This document shows, one piece after another, positions 10,194 to 20,254 of a DNA stretch of 64,000 nucleotides (positions are counted from its first letter, which is position 1; each line of letters starts with the position of its first letter). Location of the stretch: the NCBI GenBank assembly GCA_018873225.1, contig JAEILZ010000002.1:1054001-1118000 (forward strand), in the 5' to 3' direction. The notes beneath the pieces were generated by a model, which had not been told where the DNA came from, made no database searches, and saw only the letters and a program-made list of their open reading frames with translations. The DNA comes from [Phialemoniopsis] sp. UDSM-2020 (Eukaryota > Ascomycota > Sordariomycetes > Thyridiales > Thyridiaceae). The translations under genes were made by a program, and so were the position numbers.

Positions 10194-10749
10194 TAATAAG
10201 CCATTGGTCTCTTCTTCCTGCGTATTGAAGAGTCCAGTCAAGGCACTGCCCCTGAAATCAGACTTTGATTTGATGTCGAACTAGAAGCGTCTCTAGCTTG
10301 ACCTTCGCAGACTGCTTCTAAATTGTCTACGTATTTTTTCCGCATTGGACAAAAGCGAGGGCCGAATTGGCGAGATTGCCTTGTGTCTTGTGCACACAGA
10401 TCCTATGTCCGGCATCACGCATGAATGTTCGAAGGCGCGCCCCGCACAGATACAACCGGTGAGGGGATGCGGAGAGGACATCTGGACTCCCCAGGATTCT
10501 TTTGCGACTCTCCACACTAACCCCGCTCAATTGGGGTCAACTGGACATTGACCTCCGGCCGCCCTAACCGTTGTCAAACTTGGCAAATTTGCAGCGAGGC
10601 TTAAAAAGACGGTTTCCGGACAGCTCTTGATGTTTGCTCAGCACGAACAGATCTCTTGACACTCAGTGTGTCGACAATCTTCTGTTGAGAACCGCATTTT
10701 CGTCTCGTTGATGGCCATCGAGCATTAGTTTCCCTTTCCATCTGTCGCC
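10194..10749. promoter_or_regulatory. MFS promoter region with a near-match operator
   Basis: This 556-bp region upstream of the MFS gene has no gene. It contains TGG-N10-CCG at 10542-10557, a one-mismatch form of the cluster operator, and a CGG-N10-CGG direct pair near 10457. Confidence 0.45.
10542..10557. promoter_or_regulatory. imperfect operator TGG-N10-CCG (site E)
   Basis: TGG, ACATTGACCT, CCG, then G. The right half ACCTCCGG equals that of site D, and the spacing is 10. The left triplet has one mismatch. It lies about 190 bp before the MFS start. It is weaker evidence than sites A-D. Confidence 0.35.
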
Positions 10750-12649
10750 ATGTCCACCATTCCCGCAGAAAGCAAGGCGATGAAGGAACATGTTGAAGAC
10801 AGCGAGTCCAATGCTGTCAACTCCAATCCGAGAAGTCATTTATACCCACAGCCTTCAAACGATCCTCTCGACCCTTTGAATTGGTCCTTGAAATTGAAGG
10901 CATGTCCTTGCACCGGCGAACCACATCCGCGCCCATGATCAAGCTTCTAACCTTCGGCCATTCGATAAACAGGTTGCCATTCTCTTACAGGTCTGCTGGC
11001 TTGCTGCTGTGAGCCATTCACTACCCCCGTCATGCAATACTGCCTAGACACTAATAATTGGAATAGTTGGGCACATGGAACACGGCCGTGATCAACCCGG
11101 CCTATGTCCCCATGGCCAAAGATCTTCACATCCCCACGGCGCAGGCATCTTACCAGACGTAAGAGTTAACACCACCTTCACACGATGCATGGGATCTAGG
11201 CTAACCTTTACGCTTTGTAGAACCATTGCAATCGCCCTCAACGGTGTCGGTCCGTTCATATGGATTCCGTTCGCAAATGTCTACGGACGTCGCTTCGTCT
11301 ACCTTTTGACAACCTTCATTGGCTTTGCCACCGCTCTAGGGTGTGGCTTTGTCACCAGTTACGGGCAGCTGATTGGCATCAGGGCCATCAATGGAATTTT
11401 CCCCGTTGCCATGGCGCTGGGCCCGGCCACGGTCACTGACGTCTTCTTTTACCATCAGCGCGGACGTGCTCTCGGGTGTTTCACCGTGTTTTTAACCTCT
11501 GGTCAGTAATGCTGAAGAGGGCTACAGTGCCCTTGATGATCTCTCTTGAATGTCCAGTACACTGACAGGGCAAATGCAATGCAGGCGCGCATTTCTCTGG
11601 CCTTTTCGGCGGCCCGGTGGGCCAGTTCTTGGGTTGGCGTTACATCTTCTGGATCACCGCTGCTATGAACTTTGTCACCCTCGCCGTCATCGTCTTCTTC
11701 CTCCCCGAGACAGTCTACTACACGCCAAGGGGCGAGGCGAACGTAGCCGAAACCGCCCCGGTCCTGTCTTCGGCGCAATACAGAAAGTTGCTAGCACCCA
11801 TCAAGAGGCATGCGGGTGTTGCACTCAAGCTGAAGCACTTCGTCCTACCCAGCTTCCGGATGGCTAAGTACCCAAGCGTGCTGTTCCCTGCGCTGTACTA
11901 CGCCTCCAACTATGTCTTTGCTGCCATCTTCCCCGCCGTGACGTATAGCGTCATCTTCGAAGAGAGGTTTGGCTGGAACACGTTCCAGTGCGGCATGGCC
12001 TACGGCGGGACCATGACCATCGGATCTATCGTCGGCGAGGTAAGGCAAAACTCCCAAGTTATGCTCCATCCCAGAAGCTGTTGCTCACAACCCGGTATAG
12101 TACTTTGCTGGCAGGATCATCGACAACGTCTTAGTCAAGGAGTCGAGGCGTTTGGGCACAGACAACCCGCCTCCAGAAGTCCGCTTCAGGGGCCTCTGGG
12201 GTGGGGCGATCCTGACGCCGGTCGGCCTCCTGCTCTTCGGGTTTTCGATGCATTACCCTGCTCACTGGGCAGCCGCGCTGCTAGGCATGTTCATTGGCAT
12301 ATTGGGCCTGCAGATCGTGGCGACTGTGTGCTACACGTATGCGATCGACTGCTACCGCGTCGAAGGGACCGAGGTGTCGCAGCTCTTTAACTTCATCCGC
12401 CAGGAGACTAGCTTCACTATTGCCTTTTACGGGATCAAGCTCTGTAAGGCCATCGGATATCACTTCGCTTTCCTCATGTTCGCGTTGGTGGGTGGTGGTC
12501 TTGCCCTGGCGCCCGTGGTAGTGCTTTACTGGAAAGGACAGAAGCTCAGGGAGAGCTTGGGCAAGCCGACAAATGTCAGTGTCATGGAGGAGATTCTCCA
12601 GGATCATCACGAGGTGTATGCTGTGCAAAGCAATGCCACAGGAGCATAG
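10750..12649 (+). CDS. MFS transporter (DHA1-like drug/metabolite carrier)
   Basis: Six exons (10750..10899, 10973..11008, 11067..11158, 11221..11501, 11585..12039, 12101..12649) give 520 aa. The N-terminal SNDPLDPLNWSLKLK is the classic fungal DHA1 entry motif. GRRFVYLL marks loop 2-3, and HQRGRALG and GPVGQFLGWRYIFWI follow, with about 12 hydrophobic segments overall. The first intron appears to use a GC donor (AAG|GCATGT at 10900), and exon 2 is only 36 nt. It is a plasma-membrane or vesicle carrier that could import the cluster substrate or export a product. Site E upstream ties it loosely to the CGG-N10-CCG regulon. Confidence 0.88.
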
Positions 12650-13072
12650 CACGCTGGAGGATACGAAAGTTTGACCGCCGCCCAACTCCAGGGCTCTTTC
12701 AAGAAACTTAACCGACAACACTGCAAGTTTTCATCTCTCATAGATTGATGTAGCAAGTTGAAAAGTGATTTCCTCTATATAGCGCAGCCAGTCCTAATCT
12801 CCACGTGTGATGCATCAATCTAGCGACGTGCGTGATGCAACAGTACTATCGTTCCTCGGAGAGATATCATGTGAAAGACTGGAGCATCTTGGAGCTAGTG
12901 TGAATCCCTGCTGGCTAGGTTTAAGATTCTCAAATCCGCATTCGGTTAGCCATCATTGTCCTGTTGGTCGGTCAAGGGGTGAGATTTTGGCTTTCTTCCC
13001 ACTTTACACCTCAGCTCGCCAAACATTTCCAAACAGACTCTCTCACACCTCAGGACAAGCTTTGCAAGTGAA
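12650..13072. other. intergenic, no gene seen
   Basis: This is the 3' flank of the MFS gene and the promoter of the dehydrogenase. I found no CGG-N10-CCG, only a CTCGGAGAGATATCATG fragment (around 12855) that resembles part of sites B and D. Confidence 0.4.
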
Positions 13073-14508
13073 ATGGCGTCAGCTCTGGGTCTCGTCCGCC
13101 GCGTCTACCGGAGCGCATATCCACCGGCAGCGCCCAAGAACGATGATGCCCTCAAGTTTGGCATTCTCGGGGCAGCGAACATCGGGTGAGCTCCACGTGT
13201 CTCTCATTCTTACTAGGTCGCTAACGTGGGACTCGTCCACCAGGCCCCTGGCACTCATCACCCCGGCCAAGGATCACCCGGAGGTCATCATTCATGCTGT
13301 AGCCGCCCGAGACAAAGCAAAAGCTTCAGCATATGCCAAGATACACGGCATCCCTCATGTGATGGATAGCTACGAAGGTAACGTGCACTTTCGCACCTTC
13401 GGCTATTGACCTGAGGTCTAACACGCTGTAGCAATCCTGGATGATCCTATTATTGATGTCGTGTACATCCCACTGCCCAATGGGCTACACCTCGAATGGG
13501 CGCTCAAGGCCTTGGCCAAGGGTAAGCACGTGCTCCTTGAGAAGCCATCTGTCTCCAACGCGGAGGAGGCGGCCGTGCTCTTTGGATCGCCGCTACTCAA
13601 AGGACCTGATGCGCCGGTCTTGCTCGAGGCCTTCCATTACCGTTTCATGCCCTCCTGGCAATACTTCTTATCATTGGTCGATGCACCGAACGTGGAATAC
13701 GCTCGTGGTGCATTTGTACTGCCTTCTATTTATCTGAACAAGGATGATATCCGCTTTCAGTATGACATCGCTGGAGGCTGCGCCAGTGAGTCTTTTATCT
13801 CAAAGTACCAAGATAGACATTCCCTCGCAGGTGCTAATGAGCAATGGTGCAGTGGACCTGGGCACATACCCAATCTCCGCGCTACGTCTAGTGTTCAACG
13901 CTGAGCCCGATGTCTGTCTAGAGTGCACAGTAGAGAAGACGGACGATGGACTATGTGACATCAAGTTCGATGCTAAATACCAGTTTCCCAATGGCGGCAT
14001 TGGCGAAGTGGCTTGCGATCTCAGCTGTGCACTATACACCTTCACCCTGCCGCCGCTAGAAGTCAGGCACCGGCCGGTAGTCATCCCCGACGACGAGCTG
14101 CCTGCGGGCCAAGAGAAGACCCGCGTGCGGTACTTGAAGTTCAACGACTTCATCTTTGCTAACCTCTGGCACCGTATCGACATCGAGGATACGTACACCG
14201 TGCGGGAGTCTGCCGGCGGAGCAATCGTCAAGACGTGGCTGGTCAAAGAGTCGAAGAAGGTGTACCTGTTCAGAGAAGTGGGCATCGATCAGCCCGGAGA
14301 GGATTACTGGGTCTCGTATCGGCACCAGCTGGAGCAATTCGTCAATCGCGTCCGGGGGCGGAAGGGATCAGGTGCCTGGGTTGAGCATGAGGACAGCATT
14401 GCGCAGATGCGGATGATTGACATGACCTATGAGAAAGCTGGCTTGCCTCTTCGAAAGAGTAAACTTTCGGACCCTAAGCTTGCTCTCGGCCAGGTTGGCT
14501 CAGCATAG
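13073..14508 (+). CDS. Gfo/Idh/MocA oxidoreductase (D-xylose 1-dehydrogenase / dihydrodiol dehydrogenase-like)
   Basis: Four exons (13073..13185, 13244..13377, 13432..13785, 13853..14508) give 418 aa. The nucleotide-binding start is LKFGILGAANIG. Next come VVYIPLPNGLHLEWALKALA and HVLLEKPSV with the family EKP lysine. EAFHYRFMPSW and GGCAMDLGTYPISALR follow, the latter supplying the catalytic region of the dimeric dihydrodiol/NADP-xylose dehydrogenase group. There is no targeting signal. It probably oxidises a sugar or a diol with NADP. Its promoter lacks the cluster element, so membership in the upstream cluster is uncertain. Confidence 0.9.
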
Positions 14509-14986
14509 GTTGTGTTTTGAAGAGACGGTTAAGTTTCAGTCTGGAGTTGTCCACTCCAGGCATTCAATTAGAAGCTTTCCTAACAACGAAATATCATTGG
14601 GCTGAGCTTTTCAATCTTACATATGTTTCCGAGCGTTCATCGAAGCAAAATCCGGGAATGGGGTGTTTCGAGAACTGCTCCGCTAGTGATAGGTTTGTTG
14701 GTTTTTCTGTAAACTCCGCAACCACCAACTCCACCGTTGAGTTCATAACTCACTCATACATCATGAAAGGTCCGCCAAATGCACGAACTCAGCGGAGAGA
14801 ACCGGCAGAATGATCTGGCCGGAGGAACTCCGCGATGGCATGATCAGACCCTGTCAAGGAGTTCATCTGTGATAAGCCTCGAGGTATAAATAGGCTAGAG
14901 AACTGCTCTACGAAAAAAAAAGTAACAGTCAATTAGTTCTGCTCCTCCAGATGCATGCTCACAGGTTTTCGTTTAAAGTAATTAAA
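14509..14986. promoter_or_regulatory. promoter region of the aldo-keto reductase
   Basis: This 478-bp stretch has no gene. It contains TATAAATA at 14885-14892, followed by an A-rich tract. A GC inverted pair CGG-N7-CCG (CGGAGGAACTCCG, near 14820) differs in spacing from the upstream cluster operator. Confidence 0.45.
14885..14892 (+). promoter_or_regulatory. TATA box of the aldo-keto reductase
   Basis: TATAAATA lies 95 bp before the preferred ATG at 14987, with a poly-A/pyrimidine leader between. The spacing is reasonable for a fungal TATA promoter. Confidence 0.5.
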
Positions 14987-16144
14987 ATGGCCTCCAAAGC
15001 ACCCTCCAAGCCCCATCTGGAAATGATGCCAGCCCCCGAGCCCAAGACGGAGCTCGGACGCTACCGCATCCTGGCCAAAAATGCCAGCATCCCAGTCTCG
15101 CCGCTCTGCCTCGGCTGCATGAGCCTCGGGACCGCCCACAGCGAGTTCATGGGCCCCGTCACCCAGGAGCAGGCGTACAAGATCCTAGACGCCTACGCAG
15201 AGGCCGGTGGGAACTTCATCGACACCGCCAGCAACTACCAGGACGAAGAATCGGAAAAGGTCATCGGCAGCTGGATGGAAGAGCGCGGCAACCGCGACCT
15301 CGTTGTCCTCGCCACGAAATTCAGCACCAACTACCGCTCGTGGGAGCTCGGCAAGGGCCGGACCGTGACCTATGCTGGCAACCACCGCAAATCCATGCAC
15401 GTCTCGGTCGAGGCCTCGCTCAAGAAGCTCAGGACGACCTACATCGACCTCCTCTACGTCCACTGGTGGGACTGGCTCACCTCGGTCGAGGAGCTCATGG
15501 ACTCGCTGCACATCCTCGTCGAGCAGGGCAAGGTCCTGTACCTCGGCGCCTCGGACATGCCGGCCTGGTTCGTCTCGGCGGCCAACACGTACGCCCGCGA
15601 CCACGGCAAGACGCCCTTCTCGGTCTACCAGGGCAAGTGGAACGTCATGCACCGCGACTTTGAGCGCGAGATCATCAACATGGCCAACCACTTCGGCATG
15701 TCCCTCGTGCCGTTTGATGTCCTCGGCGGCGGCCGCCTGCAGTCGCGCGCGCAGCTCGAGGCCAAGGAGCGCGCGGGCGAGGGGCTACGGTCGTTCTGGG
15801 GCGGGACCCAGACTGAGACGGAGCGCAAGGCCAGCGAGGTGCTGGAGAAGGTCGCGGCCGAGGTCGGAGCCGAGAGCATCCAGCAGGTGGCGCTGGCGTA
15901 CGTGCGGCACAAAGCCCGGCACGTTATCCCGCTCGTTGGGGGCCGCAAGGTGGAGCACCTGGAGCAGAACATTGCGGCGCTGAAGCTCAAGTTGAGCGAG
16001 GAGCAGATCAAGACGATTGAGGACTTTCAGCCCTTTGACGTCGGGTTCCCGACCAACCTCATGGGCGAGGATCCGCTCGAGACGGGCAAGACGCCGTGGG
16101 GGTTGTCTTTGAACGCTCACTACGATTTCGCGATCAGGAGATGA
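14987..16144 (+). CDS. aldo-keto reductase, norsolorinic-acid-reductase/aryl-alcohol dehydrogenase-like
   Basis: An intronless 385-aa protein starts at ATG 14987 (AAAATGG context); an upstream in-frame ATG at 14951 would add 12 residues. AKR motifs in order are GCMSLG, NFIDTASNYQDEESE (catalytic Asp and Tyr), VVLATKF (Lys), DLLYVHWWDW (His), GVSD-like YLGASDMPAW, and VIPLVGGRKVEHLEQN for NADPH binding. This set is typical of the AKR9/NorB-StcV-AAD group, which reduces aryl ketones or aldehydes. The coding sequence is markedly GC-rich at third positions compared with the flanking cluster genes, which suggests strong expression or a different history. The substrate is unknown. Confidence 0.92.
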   Translation: MASKAPSKPHLEMMPAPEPKTELGRYRILAKNASIPVSPLCLGCMSLGTAHSEFMGPVTQEQAYKILDAYAEAGGNFIDTASNYQDEESEKVIGSWMEERGNRDLVVLATKFSTNYRSWELGKGRTVTYAGNHRKSMHVSVEASLKKLRTTYIDLLYVHWWDWLTSVEELMDSLHILVEQGKVLYLGASDMPAWFVSAANTYARDHGKTPFSVYQGKWNVMHRDFEREIINMANHFGMSLVPFDVLGGGRLQSRAQLEAKERAGEGLRSFWGGTQTETERKASEVLEKVAAEVGAESIQQVALAYVRHKARHVIPLVGGRKVEHLEQNIAALKLKLSEEQIKTIEDFQPFDVGFPTNLMGEDPLETGKTPWGLSLNAHYDFAIRR

Positions 16145-16264
16145 TGGACTATGGCTGGTGTACCACGCGTTGAGTCGAAATGATCGGAAGTGGCCATGTC
16201 CTTGAGATCTTATTCTTGTAACCTTTAACTTAATTGTGTAGCTAAATTTAACGTGCTGGCTATC

Positions 16265-18631
16265 TCATTGACCCCCGCTAGGTACTCTCGAATACTCGGT
16301 CCTCCGTCTCTCATGTGCCGAACTATCCCAGTCCGTGTCAGATGCATAGCAACGGTACCTCTTCTTACTACGGAGAGGCTCCTCTCCGCCGAGTCCCAGA
16401 TCGCTGACACCATGGGCCCGTTGTTCACCACCCACACCCCCGATCCAGCCAGGTAACTCATCGAGAGCCCGCACGTCGTCCGCATCGCGCGCCAACCGTA
16501 ACGGGAACACGCCCGGTACTGCCGCGCTGACGCGCATCATGGCAAACGCATCAAGCTGCCGGGTCCACCGCGGCGTCCACGCGCCGTACAACGCCAGTCC
16601 TAGTAGACACGACAGGTAGAGCCCTAGCAGAATGGAGACGACGACGATCCCGGCGCGAGACACGTCGGGTATCTGCTGGTCGACACCCAGGTCCCAGTTC
16701 AGGCGGACCCAGGACTGCGACGCGGGCTGCTGCGCCCACACGTCGACGGCGGTAAACGCAGCGGCCGTGAAGGCGTCTTGTATGCGTTTATTGGTCGGGT
16801 GGAACAGGGAATGCTCGACTTCGAACGGGGCGAAGAGCCAGATGTACGTGGCGGCGATCTTTGGCTGGTCCAACTTGGCGTCGGCTCCGTCCACGCAAGG
16901 GTCGAGCATCTGCGACACGGAGCGACCGCCTTGCTCTGTCGGGTCAGAGCTGCGAAGGAGCTTGATGAAGGGTAACACGTCGATGCAGCCGCCCCACGCG
17001 CTTAAGGAGCCCATGTGGTAGCCTTCGGTGACGGTGTGGTGGATGTCGAGGTAAGACCCGGCGCCGAAGAGCGCGAGAGCTGTGCTAAGAAGAGGGCCTT
17101 TGTTCATGTTACTCATCGCTGCCCTGGTCATGTTGGCGATGGCCGCTTCTGGGCTGTTAGGATCTGCCTTGGGACGGGTGATCAGGTTGTCGTAGTGGGG
17201 AAAGTCTTGTCCTACGCCCTGGGGACTGGTGGCAAAGTCCGGAGCGCCAGTGAGTAGGGGCCCTGGAAGTTGCCCATTCTCGTAGTTGGGGAGCTCGAAA
17301 TAGCCCGCCGTGGTATTCAGCGTGACTTTGAATGCATAGGTACCGGGAACCAGCGACTCCAAGTCTGCCTTGGGAATCCAGTCTACTGTCATCTTCACAT
17401 ATAATTCCTCGCTGAAGTCCTGCCGGGTGCGAGTGGCCTTCCACGGAGACTCGGTCACATTGGCCGGCATGCACACATCCACGATGTAGCCTCCTAGCTC
17501 GGTCATGTTCTCGTAGTGGAGGTAGAGAGCGTCCGGGATCTTGTCGCAGTCACTCGGGAAGTCATCACTCGTAAGGTTCTCATACTTGGTCGTGAAATTA
17601 ACCCGCGGTGCCACCTGCCGCCAGAGTCCCGTGTTGAAGCCGGACGCAGGCTGGGCCCAGAACGGATCGGTGAGGTTTGGCATGCTTTCGAATGTGTACT
17701 GGCCGGACTTGGTGCAAGCCTGAGAGGTTTGGTTAGCGCGGGTTTGGTCACCGCACCCGGGCTCGCTAGACCACAGCCGGAACTGCGGGTCCGAGTTGTC
17801 GACTGCCATCAACCTAGATCTCAGCAGCATAATTTTGTTGGCATCGTTCGAGCTGGTCATGCCATTGTAATCGTGGATCGTGTCCTGCAAATCCATCAAA
17901 CCCTGCATATGCTGTGGATATGAGGGAACCTTGATCGATTTGTACGACACAAAGAGACCCTGGAGAGGTGATATCGAGGCACCTGTCCGTTATTAGTGAT
18001 CAACAAACCTGATGAAGAGAACCAGAGAAAAGATAAGCTGTGGTGGCTCACCGATCAAGTTCAAGGCCATGGCACCAACGAGAAACGTCGAGCCGTATCG
18101 TTTCCAACCACCCATAACGAGCTTCGCGATAATCACAGGGTCGGCCCAGCCTTTGTCCGCCAGAGCCATGCTTTGTCGCAGCGTGGTGCCTCGCCAGTGT
18201 CGCATTCTCCCTCGTTGAAGGTAAGTCACAGCGGCATAGGAGCAGACCATCGAGGTCAGCGGGATCGTGAGCACGGAGGCTATGGACTGGAAAATCCGAG
18301 AGGCTCTCAAGAAACGGTCACTCCGCTGCATCAAGTCTGTGTTGTTGGGGCTTCTCAGATAGTTGTAGTCTTGCCAGTGAATGTCGTAGCTCCGTCCGCC
18401 GATTGGCCTGTAGCTGAGAATACACAAGACGACCCAGGCGAAGAGCGCGATCGCTGCGTAGCCTAGCGTCAGGATCACGACGTACGGCGTGCGACGGAGC
18501 GTGTCTGAGGGTATCTTCGGCTGGACATTCTCGTTGGCATCTCCTGGAGCCTCTGGGCTCCTCCCCCTGTCGTACATCGTCAGGAAATGGGTCGAGGAGG
18601 ATTTATTCTCCTGGTTGGTGTCTGTTGTCAT
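16265..18631 (-). CDS. fungal-specific multi-pass membrane protein, function unknown
   Basis: Two exons (18631..18052, 17982..16265) give 765 aa. The 69-bp intron splits ..ALNLIG-ASISPLQG, with CACTAATAAC before the acceptor. Predicted membrane segments are about residues 50-73 (VVILTLGYAAIALFAWVVL), 113-138 (IASVLTIPLTSMVCSYAAV), around 180-205 across the intron, and a C-terminal AGIVVVSILLGLYLSCLLGL. Between the third and fourth is a long, N-glycosylatable, cysteine-containing ectodomain, followed by a cytosolic tail rich in Arg and Ser. The layout matches a large family of Pezizomycotina membrane proteins with no assigned role. No neighbour gives a clear context. Confidence 0.8.
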
Positions 18632-19410
18632 GGTCGGAGATCGATCTCTACAGGCTCGGGTCCGGACTCTTTCATGGCTGGAGTCTGGGGAAGTTGTTCA
18701 TGCCAAGAAGCGTTATTTGTGTCGGGCTTCGAGATTGAGATTGAAGAGAGCCAGCCCCCAAAGATGCGCCTGGTACCGCGGCACAGCAGCAGTGATCCAG
18801 GCAAGGATCACCGGGCGCACGCGCGCTTCACCACTCTGGAGCCCAAATAGGAATGACACGCGAAGCAGGGGTGAGGATCCTCCTAAAATTAGATGTTAGT
18901 GCACAGCCACTAGAGTACAGCTCAACAGCTGATGTTTACCGCCAGTCAATAAGTACCCATGTTAGTGTGAGATGCCACCATATCCCTGCATATTTGACGC
19001 ATGGTGGTTTGTGGGGTGGGAGCGAGGCGTTCACGCCGGCTATGCGGCCCAAGCCAAGGCTCACCAGCAATGCTTGATTTGACTGAACAGCTACGTAATG
19101 AGAGGTCGAAAGCAGGCAGTGGAGGCCATGAACCTTCTCTCCAGTCCCAGATTCAATGATTATCGATGAATTCCGAAACCCCCTTCCGGCCATTAATTCC
19201 AAAGAGATATGAAGTAAATTAACAATTAGATCCACGTTACCAGTGTTCAAAAATCACTCCATGTGTTCGTTTGATTTTGTCTTTAGGGATTGATTACCTG
19301 GCTAATACGTATCAAATCATCATACAAGAAGCCGGACCAACAGTGGCTATGTGATAAGATGGCATCATACCACACGAGCGGAAAATAGGTCTAGCTTGAT
19401 TATCAAGACT
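18632..19410. other. intergenic, no gene seen
   Basis: This 0.78-kb stretch has no coding signature on either strand. The right half is AT-richer than the flanking genes. Confidence 0.4.
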
Positions 19411-19644
19411 ATGCGAATATGTTGTCTAGTCATGGCTCTTTGTCCGGCCAGTATGGTGGTAATTAGCTACAAGTATGCTTTTACTCTGTACATAATCCCA
19501 TTCTTTCTATCTTGTCCTTGAGCTACCGACAGGTCGAATCGATCCAGAGCGTTAACATCTGCGCGACTTTGCTTTGCAGGTTTGCCATGGTTGGTCCTTC
19601 AGTTTCGTCCGACTTGTTTCTGGCGCAGACCTAGGCTGTGCTGA

Positions 19645-20254
19645 CCACGACGTTTTCTCCTCGTGGCTCTGGCCGCAGCTACCAATGCAACTCCAGTTGT
19701 TGCCGCTCCCGGTGCCTCAATCACAAACTGGACATCTCTTCCCATTACCGACAATACAATCAACTGGAATGGTACCAAGAAGGACGCCTTCCACAATGCA
19801 GCCAACTGGAACAACACGATCGGCGTTACTTCCCAAAATGTTGGCAAGAACGGTCTCACTACTTGGGCCGGGCAGTGCGAGCAGGGGAACTGTCCCGACT
19901 ATCACGCCGGGTTCGACTTGGTATACACCTTCACCGCTGTTACCACCGGGGACCCTCCCCTCACTATCTACAGCTCGAATTCAGACATTCGCTTCAATGA
20001 CTGCAACATTTGCGCTCGGCAAAAGGTGGGCAGTAATCTGGGGAATCTGATTCCTGGTGGCTGCTTCGGCTTTACCAGCTGTGTGAGATCAAGCCATTTG
20101 TGTGGATCCGGGCAATTACCGAGCCCATCAGATTTGGAAGGACAATGGCCATAAAACATGTTATCATATGGCCGTGGGACGTTTAGGTGGCTATGGTTTC
20201 ATCAAAGACCGCACTGTCCTCCATCCTGACAGAGAGGTCGCCTGTACTTGGTGA
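19645..20254 (+). CDS. secreted cysteine-containing protein, 5' end unresolved
   Basis: An open frame runs from 19645 with a signal-peptide-like FLLVALAAATNATPVVA, but no ATG precedes it in frame. A stop lies at 19642. The body has WNNTIGVTSQNVGKNGLTTW, GQCEQGNCPDYHAGFDLVYT, FNDCNICARQ and GGCFGFTSC. The C-terminal part (..IWKDNGHKTCYHMAVG..EVACTW) lies in another frame. A 49-nt GTGAGA..ATCAG intron at 20083-20131 would join the parts in phase; otherwise a one-base frameshift is needed. An upstream signal exon from ATG 19411 with an intron 19451-19678 also fits in phase but replaces the better-looking leader. It could therefore be an active gene or a decaying one. I do not recognise the family. 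Confidence 0.45.

Noticed and set aside
10457..10473. CGG-N10-CGG direct repeat as another operator in the MFS promoter
   Set aside because: The orientation differs from the four cluster sites, so it is not counted with them.
15185..15983. Several long open frames antisense or shifted within the aldo-keto reductase gene
   Set aside because: They are by-products of GC-rich third positions; the AKR frame has all family motifs.
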